Below, one piece after another: positions 1-9,032 of a stretch of DNA of 64,000 bases. The stretch comes from CALAGB01 sp963789565 (GTDB lineage: Bacteria > Chloroflexota > Chloroflexia > Thermomicrobiales > Thermomicrobiaceae), in the NCBI GenBank assembly GCA_963789565.1, contig CAWBKX010000002.1:2790001-2854000 (forward strand), given 5' to 3'. Both the position numbers and the translations under genes were made by a program. The stretch's first letter is position 1. Each line of letters starts with the position of its first letter. Under the pieces are notes generated by a model. That model had not been told where the DNA came from. It saw nothing but the letters and a program-made list of their open reading frames with translations, and did no database searches.

Positions 1-201
1 CGCGACGGAATGACTTCAGCGCGAGCGAGGTTATTGCAGAGCGGACAACCGGCGCGCGGTCCTCTCGACCGTCTCCGAACGGTGTTGGCAGACGTGACAC
101 AATAGATCAGAGGCCAATTCGCCAGGATCTATCCGAAGCGGATGTGCCATTGCTCGCCGACACACGCCATCTCAATCGAACGCTTCCCGAAAGGAACATT
201 C

Positions 202-810
202 ATGGTCAGCATCTTCTCGCGCGGTTTTCGCGGCAAGCGGCAGTCGCCGGACGTCTCGCGCCGCCTCCCGCCAGGACAATATCTGACCGAGCGTTTCCCA
301 GTTCTCTCCGCTGGACCGACGCCACACACATCGCTCAAGGTGTGGGATTTCTCGGTCGTCGCTCCCAATGGCAACTCGAAGCGATGGGATTGGGAGGAGT
401 TTCGCGCGCTTCCACGCGAGACGATTACCACCGACATCCATTGCGTGACGCGCTGGTCGAAGTTCGATACCGTCTGGGAGGGCGTCTCACTCGACACACT
501 CCTCGAGGAGTTCGAAGGCGTCGGCACGCACATCATGGCCTTCTGCGACGGTGGCTACACGACCAATCTGCCGCTCGAGGACGTCACGGGTGGCAAGGCG
601 TGGATCACCGACACCTACGACAACGAGCCACTCGACCCGGAGCATGGCGGTCCGGCTCGTCTGTTTGTGCCGCACCTCTACTTCTGGAAGAGCGCCAAGT
701 GGGTACGCGGTATCCGGCTGATGAACCATGATGAGGGCGGATTCTGGGAGAATTACGGTTATCACATGTATGGAGACCCATGGAAAGAGCAGCGGTTTCG
801 CGGCGACTGA
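202..810 (+). CDS. Sulfite-oxidase-like molybdopterin oxidoreductase (YuiH type)
   Basis: This is a 202-residue single-domain member of the sulfite oxidase/YedY molybdopterin-binding fold. It lacks the dimerisation domain of full sulfite oxidases. The probable molybdenum-ligating cysteine is Cys81 in the motif HCVTRWS, followed by the GVSLDTLLEEF and FCDGGYTTNLPLED segments usual for the family. I chose the ATG at 202 because AAGGAA lies at 191-196; an in-frame ATG at 142 has no such site. No Tat or Sec signal is visible, so it is probably cytoplasmic. The next gene, a flavin/NAD reductase, starts inside its 3' end (31-bp overlap), which suggests that the two are co-translated and work as an electron-transfer pair. 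The substrate cannot be read from the sequence. Confidence 0.88.
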   Translation: MVSIFSRGFRGKRQSPDVSRRLPPGQYLTERFPVLSAGPTPHTSLKVWDFSVVAPNGNSKRWDWEEFRALPRETITTDIHCVTRWSKFDTVWEGVSLDTLLEEFEGVGTHIMAFCDGGYTTNLPLEDVTGGKAWITDTYDNEPLDPEHGGPARLFVPHLYFWKSAKWVRGIRLMNHDEGGFWENYGYHMYGDPWKEQRFRGD

Positions 811-1532
811 AATGGTGGACTGGCAAGGTCGTCGAGACTGTCCGTGAGACGCCGACTGCGTCCAGCCTGATCATCAATGTTCCAGGCTGGACTGGTCATC
901 GTGCCGGACAGCATGTTGACGTTCGCTTGACGGCCGAAGATGGCTATCAAGCGGCGCGTAGCTATTCGATCGCGTCGGCTCCCGACGATCCTCACCTCAT
1001 GCTCACGATCGAGCGCCTGGAGGACGGCGAGATGTCGCCGTATCTGGTCGACGAGGTGCAGCCGGGCGATCCGCTCGAGTTTCTCGGACCGATCGGCGGC
1101 TTCTTCGTGTGGAATCCGGATATGGGCGGCCCGTTGCTGCTCATCGCTGGAGGCTCGGGCATCGCGCCGTTGATGTCGATGGCGCGCCATCGCCTGCGGG
1201 CCGCTCGAGATGTGCCCACGCGCATGCTCTATTCGGCGCGTTCGGATCAGGATCTCATCTACCGGAATGAGCTCGACGATGCGTCCGCCAACCATGTGGG
1301 GTTCGAGGTGAGCTACACGCTGACGCGGCGCCAACCACCTGCGTGGGAAGGGTTTGCGCGTCGCATCGATTTGGAGATGCTGCGGACCGTCGCCTGGGAG
1401 CCGGATAAACAGCCACTTGTGTACATCTGCGGTCCGACTCCCTTCGTCGAGGTCGCGTCTTCGTTGCTGCTTGACCTCGGCCATGATCCGCAACATATAC
1501 GCACGGAGCGTTTCGGCCCGACCGGAGCCTGA
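780..1532 (+). CDS. FAD/NAD(P)-binding oxidoreductase (ferredoxin reductase family)
   Basis: A 250-residue flavoprotein reductase of the FNR superfamily. It has an FAD-binding barrel with RSYS at residues 60-63, then an NAD(P)-binding Rossmann half with GGSGIAP at 124-130 and the CGPTPFVE segment near 218. It has no 2Fe-2S domain, so its electron partner must be another protein. The gene overlaps the sulfite-oxidase-like gene by 31 bp, with GGAG just ahead of its ATG. That arrangement makes the molybdoprotein the likely partner. The family assignment is firm; the pairing is inferred from gene order. Confidence 0.9.
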   Translation: MERAAVSRRLKWWTGKVVETVRETPTASSLIINVPGWTGHRAGQHVDVRLTAEDGYQAARSYSIASAPDDPHLMLTIERLEDGEMSPYLVDEVQPGDPLEFLGPIGGFFVWNPDMGGPLLLIAGGSGIAPLMSMARHRLRAARDVPTRMLYSARSDQDLIYRNELDDASANHVGFEVSYTLTRRQPPAWEGFARRIDLEMLRTVAWEPDKQPLVYICGPTPFVEVASSLLLDLGHDPQHIRTERFGPTGA

Positions 1533-1574
1533 CAGAGCTGCGCTCACCCATACACCAAGAAGGGAACTGCTACG

Positions 1575-2057
1575 TTGACGACGACACAAACCGCCGAATT
1601 GAAGCCGCGACTCAACTTCGGCAAGGTGGTGCCTGAGGCCTATCATGTGATGGGCGGCATGGAGCGCCTGGTCCATGAGAGCGGGCTCGAGCCCGAGCTT
1701 CTGGAACTAGTCAAGGTTCGGGCGTCGCAGATCAACGGCTGCGCCTACTGCATCGACATGCATTGGAAGGACGCGCGAGCCGGGGGTGAGACCGAACAGC
1801 GCCTCTACTCCCTCAACGCCTGGAGCGAAACGCCCTTCTATAGTGAACGTGAACGGGCGGCCCTCGCCTGGGCTGAATCGCTGACGCTGCTGAGCGAGAA
1901 CGACGTTCCTGATGAGCTCTATCAGGCGACACGAGACCAATTCACCGAGAAAGAGTTGGTCAACCTGACCATGGCGATCGTGGCGATCAACAGCTGGAAC
2001 CGGTTAGTGATCAGCTTCCGCACGGTGCCGGGGACCTATCAGCCGAAGGCGAAGTGA
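1575..2057 (+). CDS. AhpD-like carboxymuconolactone decarboxylase family protein
   Basis: A 160-residue all-helical AhpD-fold protein. It carries the redox motif CAYC (Cys56 and Cys59) followed by His63 in CAYCIDMH, the pattern of AhpD peroxidase partners. The start is TTG, supported by AAGGGA about 9 bases upstream. It follows the molybdoprotein/reductase pair by 42 bases and may share their transcript. A close paralogue lies at 42595-43092, with the same RASQINGC, DARxGGETEQRLY and ERAALA segments. The actual activity, peroxide reduction or decarboxylation, is unknown; the intact CxxC favours a thiol redox role. Confidence 0.88.
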   Translation: MTTTQTAELKPRLNFGKVVPEAYHVMGGMERLVHESGLEPELLELVKVRASQINGCAYCIDMHWKDARAGGETEQRLYSLNAWSETPFYSERERAALAWAESLTLLSENDVPDELYQATRDQFTEKELVNLTMAIVAINSWNRLVISFRTVPGTYQPKAK

Positions 2058-2124
2058 TTTTAGTCACGGTGTCATCTTCGTAGGCGACCTCAGTGAATGT
2101 GCCATCTTTTTGGGGCACCAACGC

Positions 2125-2174
2125 ACCCTTGTCATCCTGAGCAGGGTAATAGCGGAGCGAAGGATGACAAGGGT
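2125..2174. repeat. Perfect 14-bp inverted repeat, REP-like hairpin
   Basis: ACCCTTGTCATCCT (2125-2138) is matched exactly by its reverse complement at 2161-2174, across a 22-base loop. It sits between two convergent genes and has no T-run. It could end transcription from both sides or be a copy of a dispersed palindromic element. No second full copy is visible in this window. Confidence 0.6.
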
Positions 2175-2208
2175 CCGGGCCGATGCTTCTGTAGACTCCT
2201 AGAAACTC

Positions 2209-2580
2209 TCAACCCAGGCTCTTTGCGTCCAACGCCGCCACCAATCGTTTCGGTGCGATGAGCCGGTAGGCGTCGTCAACGATCCCGGCAATCTCATCCC
2301 AATCGACCGGCACATCCAGCCAGACTCCCAGCCAACCACGATGTCCGACGTACGGCGGCCGGAAGTAGCGATCCGGATGTGCGTCGATCAGCGCATGCTG
2401 AATCTCCGGCTCTGACGCACACCAGAAGGCGAGCCGATCGTCGTGATGATGGTTGGCGAACATCACGAAGGTCTGCTTGTCACGCACAAACCAGGTCGGC
2501 TCCCCGTGACTCAGGCGCTCAGTCGTCTCGGGAAAACCGAGACATATCGAACGCAGGCGAGAGAGCGGATCGTCCTTCAT
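2209..2580 (-). CDS. MmcQ/YjbR family protein
   Basis: A 123-residue protein of the MmcQ/YjbR (CyaY-like fold) family. It shows the typical order: a helix with FPETTERLSHGEPTWFVRDK, a strand pair with FVMFANHHHDDRLAFWC, and the YFRPPYVGHRGWLGVWLD core. Its start overlaps the stop of the upstream serine hydrolase by 4 bases (ATGA), so the two are translationally coupled. The family is often annotated as DNA-binding, but no function is established and none can be read here. Confidence 0.85.
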   Translation of the reverse strand: MKDDPLSRLRSICLGFPETTERLSHGEPTWFVRDKQTFVMFANHHHDDRLAFWCASEPEIQHALIDAHPDRYFRPPYVGHRGWLGVWLDVPVDWDEIAGIVDDAYRLIAPKRLVAALDAKSLG

Positions 2581-4178
2581 CGCTCGCGATCGAAGCGCAG
2601 GTGGCGGATGCGATCAGCGAAGATTTCGCATGCCAACACGTCGCCACGCCCATCGCGCAGGAAGACCAGATCGATCGATTCCGTCGAGAACGCATCCTTG
2701 ACGGTCGGTTCGAGCTCACGATCCGTACGATGCGGCAGGCGGACGATCAGTTTTCCGTCGCGCACGAAGACGGAATAGCGCGTGTTGACGTCGGCACAGA
2801 CGTACGTTCCGGCATAGCTCGACAAGGTTTCCGCGCTGGGCGAGTCAGTTTCAGCGTGGGTAAACGTCGTCGACGGGTGCCCGGACATGATTTCGCGATA
2901 CTCGAGCGCGCCGTTCGCTCCCGGCTCGATCCGGATCTCTTGCGGTGGTCGCCCCAATCTGAACCGACCATGGTCGAATGGCTCGAGTTCCATCGGATCC
3001 CCGAACGCACCGTTAGCCACCAGCTTTCCGTCCTTCACGGTCACCCGGCGGGTCAGTGAGCGTCGCTCATCGTAGTAGAGCCCGGTGAACGCTTCCTTCT
3101 CCTCGTCGGTGAGTTTGATCGCCGGGGTGTCGATGAGTTCATCGGACGAGAGCGCGTCCTTCAAATACAGGTCGCTCACCTTGCGGGCCAGCCAGCCCGG
3201 TTTGATCGCGCTCAAATTGGCCAGCACAATCACGCCGAAATCGACTTCCGGGAACCAGAGCATCTCGGCACGATAGCCGGAATCAACTCCGCCGTGGCTG
3301 ACAGTCTTGAGTCCGCGGTAATTTCCGATCATCAGGCCATAGCCGTAGCTTTGAGTTGAACCGTCATTGAGGAGGCCCGGCGTCATAGCATCATCGAGCA
3401 CGTCGGTCGCCACGTCACGCGTGCCGAAGTTGCGCACCCAGTGAGACAGGTCTTCCACCGACGTGTACATGCAGATCGCGCCAGGAACCTCGACGTGCGA
3501 GTCGGCCAGCTTGAATCCGCCTCCGTCGCGTGGGGCGTAAGCGCTGGCGCGGTTCGGGACGATCTCGCTGATGTCGTCGTGAATGTGGCTGTGGGTCATG
3601 TCGAGCGGCGTCAAGATGCGCTCGGTGACGAAGCCGCGCAGCTTTTGACCGGTAACCCGCTCGACGGTGAGCGCCATCAGCGTGTAGCTCGTGTTGCAAT
3701 AGGAGTATTCAGCGCCCGGCTCGAAGTTCAACCGGCGGTGGCTATAGGCGAAATCGAGGACGTCGTCAAATGCCTGCACGTCATCGTCGCGCCATCCGGC
3801 CAATCGAAAGAGGCCATACTGATCGCGCAGACCACTGGTGTGGTGGACCAGATGGCGCAGCCGGATGGTGTGTCCGAATTCGGGCAATTCGGGAACGTAC
3901 TTACGAACATCGTCCTCTAGCGACAGCTTTCCCTCGCGCGCCAGAATGCCTATCGAGATCGCGGTGAACTGCTTCGAGACCGAGGCCACGTGCATGACCG
4001 ACGCGGGCGAGATCGGCACGCACAGATCGAGGTTGGCGCTGCCATAACCGCGGGCGTAGATCAGCTCACCACCGCGCAACACACCGAGCGCGCACCCGGG
4101 CGAGTCGTCCTTGTCCCATTCGGCGAAGATCTCATCGACTTGAACCGTGTCAACGGCAACGTAGTCTGTCGTTTCCAA
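2577..4178 (-). CDS. Serine hydrolase, beta-lactamase/PBP4* family, with C-terminal domain
   Basis: A 533-residue protein. The class-C-like serine hydrolase domain has the catalytic SxxK at Ser66-Lys69 (SVSK), a YxN-type YCN motif in EYSYCNTSY and an HGG motif in VSHGGVDSGY. About 170 further residues form a beta-rich tail resembling the lipocalin-like extension of related peptidases. No signal peptide is seen. The start is TTG, supported by GAGGG seven bases upstream. It is coupled to the YjbR gene. Substrates of this family range from D-amino peptides to esters, so the specificity is open. A second, distinct family member is at 61481-62854. Confidence 0.87.
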   Translation of the reverse strand: METTDYVAVDTVQVDEIFAEWDKDDSPGCALGVLRGGELIYARGYGSANLDLCVPISPASVMHVASVSKQFTAISIGILAREGKLSLEDDVRKYVPELPEFGHTIRLRHLVHHTSGLRDQYGLFRLAGWRDDDVQAFDDVLDFAYSHRRLNFEPGAEYSYCNTSYTLMALTVERVTGQKLRGFVTERILTPLDMTHSHIHDDISEIVPNRASAYAPRDGGGFKLADSHVEVPGAICMYTSVEDLSHWVRNFGTRDVATDVLDDAMTPGLLNDGSTQSYGYGLMIGNYRGLKTVSHGGVDSGYRAEMLWFPEVDFGVIVLANLSAIKPGWLARKVSDLYLKDALSSDELIDTPAIKLTDEEKEAFTGLYYDERRSLTRRVTVKDGKLVANGAFGDPMELEPFDHGRFRLGRPPQEIRIEPGANGALEYREIMSGHPSTTFTHAETDSPSAETLSSYAGTYVCADVNTRYSVFVRDGKLIVRLPHRTDRELEPTVKDAFSTESIDLVFLRDGRGDVLACEIFADRIRHLRFDRER

Positions 4179-4225
4179 GCTGAAACCCTCGAATCCCTTC
4201 CGTCAATCCGTCGCCCGTGGTCGTA

Positions 4226-5127
4226 TTAGCGCTGGCGCAACCGTGGATTCAGCGCGTCTTGCAACGCGTTCCCGAATAAATTGAAACCCAGGACGGTGAC
4301 GAAGATCGCCACTCCAGGGAATGTGATCTACCACCAGGCGGTCTGGATATATTCGCGTCCGTCACCGAGCATAGCTCCCCACTCGGGCGACGGTGGCTGG
4401 GCTCCCAGACCCAGGAACGATAGGCTGGCGGCGACCAGGATCGCCGCTGGCAGCTCGAGCGTCGCCAGGACAATGATCGGCGAGAGCGCGTTTGGCAGAA
4501 TGTGCCGCCGCATAATCCGTCCACCGCCCGCTCCAACGACGCGGGTCGCCAGAATGTAGTCATCTTCTCGAATCGAGAGGACCGACCCACGCACCAATCG
4601 TGCGAAACCGGTCGACGATCCGATGCCAACGGCAATCATAGCGTTGCGCAGGCTGGGTCCAAGCATGGCGATGATCGGCAGCGCCAGCAGGAACCCTCGG
4701 GAATGCCAGCAGAACGTCAACGATGCGCATGATTATGGTGTCGACGATTCCCCGATAGTATCCCACGACGAGGCCCGCCGTGACGCCGATCGTGACGGCT
4801 ATCGAGAAACTTGTGACGGTGAGAACCAAGGTGTACGGGTCGTGCGCCTTAATGAGCGACGTCACGGACGTCTGCGCGGTAATTGAGTAGCCAAGGTCGC
4901 CCATGCGCCACGCCGTCGACGTACTCGACGAATTGCGTCGCCAACTGCTTGTCGAGGCCGAATTTGTGGCGCATGGCTGCCTCAACCTGGGGATCGCTGT
5001 ATTGGCCCGCGAACATCAGCTGAATCGGATCACCCGGAACGAGAACTCTCATGAGGAACACCAACATGAGAATGCCAAACCAGATTGGGATCAGTATCAG
5101 CAATCGGCGTACGATATACGCTGTCAC
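4226..5127 (-). pseudogene. Hybrid oppB'-'oppC (dipeptide/nickel ABC permease) pseudogene
   Basis: The 5' part encodes the N-terminus of a DppB/OppB permease (MTAYIVRRLLILIP, then HGDLGYSI). The 3' part encodes a DppC/OppC C-terminus (VDTIIMRIVDVLLAFP, RLVRGSVLSIREDDYILATR, SFLGLGAQPPSPEWG, DALNPRLRQR). The join falls near 4755-4790, in the transmembrane stretch that the two permeases share. The reading frame is also broken by one extra base in the C run at 4900-4902, one extra base near 4697, and an in-frame TAG at 4328-4330 just after the TAWW motif. This is most simply read as a deletion joining neighbouring oppB and oppC, followed by decay. Confidence 0.85.
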
Positions 5128-5179
5128 CCAGACCTCACTGATTCATATCACCAGACGTCAGTAGCATCGTCACCCTGAG

Positions 5180-5789
5180 CTACTTGTCGAGCCATACGTC
5201 GGCCATGCGAGCGTTGCCGAACACCGTCAACGAATAATTCTTCACGTACTGGTGAACGGCCCAAAGAGACCAGTCGGTGACAACTGGCGCAACGATCGCT
5301 TGATCGAGTAGGAATTTGACAACGGCATGGACGGCATCCAACCGCTGGGTGGGGTCCCTCGTCGTGTCGTACAGAGCGCGGCGAGTTGCGAGTCGTGCAT
5401 CTGCTTGCGCCAGCCGGGAGTCTTGAATATCAGGCTCAGAATGTTTGGGGATAGGCTGGTCCAGCGCATGATGTCACATTCGAAATCGCCACTGTTGAGT
5501 TGCGGCAGCTCCGCGCTGAAGTCCAGTACGTTGATGTCGCACTTGATCCCAATTTGTTGGAGCGATGCCTGAATGATCTGCGAGTCAGTCTTTAGCGGAG
5601 CGTTGCCTGAGTAGACAAGCATGGTGAATTCAACCGGCTTGCCATCCTTGTGCATGGTTCCGTCGCAGGCCTATGTATAGCCACCGTCGGTCAGCGACTT
5701 CTTCGCCTCATCGAGGTCAAAGGGGTACGCGTACTGTTCTAGAGTCCCGTCCCAGCCTGCCACGCCGTTTGGGATCGGCAACAGGTTTG
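5180..5789 (-). pseudogene. Truncated solute-binding protein (OppA/DppA) remnant
   Basis: This encodes only the C-terminal roughly 200 residues of a family 5 extracellular solute-binding protein, including GYT...FTMLVYSGN, LQQIGIKCDINVLD, WDLY-like and TDWSLWAVHQYVKNY segments. An in-frame TAG lies at 5671-5673, and one base appears to be missing near 5375 (the frame returns as LYDTTRDPTQRLDAV). The 5' two-thirds are gone: the reading joins an unrelated regulator remnant at about 5790. It lies just upstream of the oppB'-'oppC pseudogene, the usual order of such operons. Confidence 0.82.
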
Positions 5790-6197
5790 CGGTCGCGGAG
5801 CTCCGTTGCTTTCTCCGGCGAGAGCCGGAGCATTCTTCGACTGATGACAAATGACTCGGGGTACTTGTCAAGCGTGCCATCGATGACTGAGCGGCGGAGC
5901 GCCTGCGAACGGCTTTCCAGTAGAAATCCAAGATACTTTTCGCTCGCGTCGGCATTGCTCACGTCCTGATCAGAATGGAGCATCGACGCCGTCAGGTAGT
6001 AATAGCTGGCGACGGCCCGATAGTATGTCAGTTGGATCCCAGACTGAATCTCGGTGTGTATCAGTCGAACGAGTCCAACTCGTTCAAGTTCACCGATGTG
6101 GAAGTAGCGTTTCTTCGAGCTGATCACAGTCTTGTGTGGCGGTAAGCGGGGCCGCGATCAGCGCGTCGAGCACTTGCAGCCGCAACGGATTCGCATT
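5790..6197 (-). pseudogene. ArsR-type helix-turn-helix regulator remnant
   Basis: Conceptual translation gives ANPLRLQVLDALIAAPLTATQ, then after a frameshift near 6130 YFHIGELERVGLVRLIHTE, YYRAVASYYYLTASMLHSD and YLGFLLESRSQALRRS. These resemble a winged-helix regulator of the ArsR superfamily. The start codon and first residues are absent, and the 3' end runs straight into solute-binding-protein sequence at about 5790. I infer that it once sat next to the ABC operon and that a deletion fused the two. A related intact-looking regulator starts at 63893. Confidence 0.7.
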
Positions 6198-6389
6198 TTT
6201 TTGACAGGTCCGATCGCAATCCACGTGTCACTCAATGTCAACTGGTCACATTCGCCGAGACAATTCGACATATGAACCGCGAAGATCGATGACACAGATG
6301 CGCAGCGCTGCGTATCGCCTGACCGATTCCGGTAGCGAATGGAAAGAGCTCGCTGGCTGTCCGACCTTCAGGCGGCCGTGGGTCGTACG

Positions 6390-7556
6390 TTACGGTTGTC
6401 CGCTGAAGTCGTATGCCGCTTGTGCCAGAACGCGGGCGAAGTCAATCAGCATATCGAGGTCGGCCCACTCCTCGTAGCCATGGCTGCCAAAGCCGCCCGG
6501 GCCATAGATGGCGGTCGGTACGCCCGCCGCGGCGAGGAGTGCCGAGTCCGTCCAGCCAGAGCCGCCGGTAATCTCCGGGAGACGCCCGAGCACGCGTTCG
6601 CTCGCTGAGCGAATCGTCTGGACGATCGGGGCGTTGGGACTTACCTCGAATGGCTGGCGGTCGATTCCCACGGTTAGAGTCGCCGAAAACCTCGAATCGT
6701 GGTGCCGCAAGGCATCGATGATGTCCGTCAGCTCGGACTCGACTTGATCGCGTGTTTCGCCCGGAATCGTGCGCCGCTCGATCTCGAGATGACAGCTGGC
6801 AGGATACGACGATAGCTCCTGACCGCCACGGATGAGCGAGGCGTGTAACGAAGGCGGCCCGAGCAGCGGATGGCCGTCTCGCGACTGTAGATCGTCCCGA
6901 AGTCCCTCGAGCTTGCCAAGCACGCGCCCCATGTGCGCGATGGCGTCGATCCCTTCCTGCCAGGCGCTCCCATGCGCCGCGAAACCGTGCGTTTCGATCG
7001 TTGCCCAGACGAAGCCCTTGTGAGCCACCGTCACCTCAAGTCTGGTCGGTTCAAGGATCAGCGCCGCGTCCGGCTTCCAGCGGTCAATCTCGCGACACAC
7101 GGCCTGGGTTCCGATGCTGGCGTACTCCTCATCCACCACGAATGTGGCGATCAGCCGGCCGGGGAAATTACCAGCGGTCGCGATAGATTCGAGCAGCACG
7201 ATCATGGCGGCGACCGAGGATTTCATGTCGTTGGAACCACGGCCGAAGAGCCTGGAGCCATCGATCCTTCCAGAAAGCGGCTCGGTCATGCCCTCGAGCG
7301 TGACGGTGTCGATGTGCCCATTCAACATCAACGTGCGACCGCTCCCAGATCCGACGGACGCAATGACGTTAGGACGGTTCGGCCCGGCGTCCTGCAGTTC
7401 GACGTCGATGCCCGGCGTGCGACGAAGTCGATCGGCGATGGCGATGGCGATTTCGGCCTCGCCCGCGGCTCCGGGCACCAGATCGGGGTTGACCGAATTG
7501 ATCCGCACCAGATCGGTCAACGTGCTTATTAGCTGCGCTCGATCGATTTCGATCAT
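6390..7556 (-). CDS. M20 family metallopeptidase (ArgE/DapE/CPG2 type)
   Basis: A 388-residue di-zinc hydrolase of the ArgE/DapE/carboxypeptidase G2 group. The metal and catalytic residues are in place: His and Asp in LMLNGHIDTV, Asp in RGSNDMKSSV, the Glu-Glu pair in VVDEEYASIG, Glu in LILEPTRLEV and a C-terminal His in GSHGYEEWADL. It probably releases an amino acid or acyl group from an N-acylated substrate. I chose ATG at 7556, behind a GGTGAGG-type ribosome site; a GTG five codons earlier is possible. It is distinct from the two aminobenzoyl-hydrolase-like M20 proteins elsewhere in the window. Confidence 0.88.
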   Translation of the reverse strand: MIEIDRAQLISTLTDLVRINSVNPDLVPGAAGEAEIAIAIADRLRRTPGIDVELQDAGPNRPNVIASVGSGSGRTLMLNGHIDTVTLEGMTEPLSGRIDGSRLFGRGSNDMKSSVAAMIVLLESIATAGNFPGRLIATFVVDEEYASIGTQAVCREIDRWKPDAALILEPTRLEVTVAHKGFVWATIETHGFAAHGSAWQEGIDAIAHMGRVLGKLEGLRDDLQSRDGHPLLGPPSLHASLIRGGQELSSYPASCHLEIERRTIPGETRDQVESELTDIIDALRHHDSRFSATLTVGIDRQPFEVSPNAPIVQTIRSASERVLGRLPEITGGSGWTDSALLAAAGVPTAIYGPGGFGSHGYEEWADLDMLIDFARVLAQAAYDFSGQP

Positions 7557-7688
7557 GCCCTCACCCCTCACTGCAATTTTCTACACCGGCCTGCCCGTTC
7601 GATGAACACCGGGCATAATACAGGAATTGGAGAGCGTACAAGCGCGCCGTGCCATCGATTGAAGTGTTTATTGCCGAGGAGATTCTGA

Positions 7689-7946
7689 GTGCGTCGGTAT
7701 GAGTTCCGCTGTGAAGACTGCGAGGCGCGGTTCGATGTCGAGCGAACACTCGACAAGGCAGGTGATCCCTATCCGTGCCCGTTCTGTGGAAGAATGGCGT
7801 CGCGGGTCTTCACGGCACCGAAGTTCCTCTTCAAGGCCGATCCGAGCGAAAATCGACCCGTTTGGCACAATCATGGAAGCTACGGGCATTCCCACGCGCC
7901 GCGTCGCGGGTTTCACGGTCGGCAAGGTGAAGATCCTCAGGGCTGA
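7689..7946 (+). CDS. FmdB-type zinc ribbon protein
   Basis: An 85-residue protein that opens with RRYEFRCEDCEARFDVER and continues to CPFCGRMASRVFTAPKFLF. This is the two-CxxC zinc ribbon of the FmdB/CxxC_CxxC_SSSS family, followed by a His- and Arg-rich tail. The start is GTG with GAGGAG at 7676-7681. It is transcribed divergently from the M20 peptidase. The family was named for a gene next to formamidase and amidase genes; its molecular role is not settled. Confidence 0.85.
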   Translation: MRRYEFRCEDCEARFDVERTLDKAGDPYPCPFCGRMASRVFTAPKFLFKADPSENRPVWHNHGSYGHSHAPRRGFHGRQGEDPQG

Positions 7947-7958
7947 TTCTCGGATGGA

Positions 7959-9029
7959 TCAGTTCGAGTTCTGCAACGATCCATTCATCGCTCCGCGGAA
8001 GCCCTCACGCCCTTCAGGATCCAGCGATACACGCAGCTGATACGACTGGCCATAGCCGCTACAGGTCGCGGCCAGCGCATCGAGCTCCCGTCCACTGATG
8101 TCACCCGAGCAGAGCGGCGTGTGGTCCGCCGTGCGCAGTTGGATTTGTCCCGTGAACTGCGCGCTGATCACCTTCAATTGAATGGCCACGTCGAGCGTTG
8201 TCGATCCCTCCGCGGTGCCGCGGAAGAGGGCTTCCGTCTGGTCTCCGTTCAGCAACGTTTCACCTGAGATGGTGTCCTGAACAGTCGCGGGGAACTGTGG
8301 CCCGCTGGATGTAGGTGTTGCGGTCACGGTGGCTGAGTCGAGCGTTGCGGTCCCGTTTTGCACAGCCGCCTTCTGCAGCAACTTATCGGGCGTTCCGGCC
8401 GCTTTGGCCCAGCCGCTGGCATATGGCCCGCCGATGCCCCACACCACCAACGCACCTGCCAGGACCAACGAGGTGACGATCACGCCGGTCCGCCAGGCGG
8501 GAATCTCGATCATCCGCCACAACGTGGCTCCGGCAACCAGGACGAAGCTAATCACGTAGAGGAGCGTCAACCAGGATGTCTTGGTGTCAGTCCCCGTGCC
8601 GATGCCGTGCAGCAGCGACATGAAGAAGATGGGATAGGCTGTCAGATGCAGCACGTGCCACGCGCGGTAACCGATCCACTTTCGCACCCAGACGCTGGCC
8701 CCCGCGGCGATGCTCAGTTCGGTCCCGATGATGCCAAGACTCAGCCAGATGGGTCGGTAGCTGCTGGCGAACGGCATCGTGACGTCGGTCACACTGAAAT
8801 GCGTGAAGGGGTCGATCAAAATCGTCACGATGTGAACCGCGACAAAGACGTAGAAGGTGGTCGTCAGCCAGCGGTGCAGCTCATCGACCACCATGCGTGG
8901 CAGCCGAGTTGAATACCAGCGGCGACTGAGCGCGATTCCCAGGACGACCGAAAACGTAAGCAGCAGGTAGGCGGTAATGCCGCTGCCGCGCCCGATGTAC
9001 CAGAGGAGGTTGGAGGTGGACGTAGACAA
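7959..9029 (-). CDS. Ferric-reductase-like membrane protein with FMN-binding-type C-terminal region
   Basis: A 356-residue membrane protein. The first about 210 residues hold six to seven transmembrane helices of the ferric reductase-like (PF01794-type) b-haem domain, with paired histidines in ELHRWL...AVHIVTI and in AWHVLHLTAYP...LLHGIG. After the last helix comes an exported domain of about 130 residues (FPATVQDTISGETLLNGDQ onward). It is the last gene of a minus-strand operon, three bases after apbE, with a TTG start. The neighbouring FMN transferase and NADH-oxidising subunit suggest that it carries electrons from cytosolic NADH across the membrane to an external acceptor. The acceptor is unknown. 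Confidence 0.8.
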   Translation of the reverse strand: MSTSTSNLLWYIGRGSGITAYLLLTFSVVLGIALSRRWYSTRLPRMVVDELHRWLTTTFYVFVAVHIVTILIDPFTHFSVTDVTMPFASSYRPIWLSLGIIGTELSIAAGASVWVRKWIGYRAWHVLHLTAYPIFFMSLLHGIGTGTDTKTSWLTLLYVISFVLVAGATLWRMIEIPAWRTGVIVTSLVLAGALVVWGIGGPYASGWAKAAGTPDKLLQKAAVQNGTATLDSATVTATPTSSGPQFPATVQDTISGETLLNGDQTEALFRGTAEGSTTLDVAIQLKVISAQFTGQIQLRTADHTPLCSGDISGRELDALAATCSGYGQSYQLRVSLDPEGREGFRGAMNGSLQNSN

Positions 9030-9032
9030 GAC

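Noticed and set aside
5169..5179. GTCACCCTGAG motif, also present inverted near 15899 and 20195, suggesting a dispersed repeat
   Set aside because: Only 10-11 bases match, and one copy lies in the start region of a gene; too short to call a repeat family from this window.
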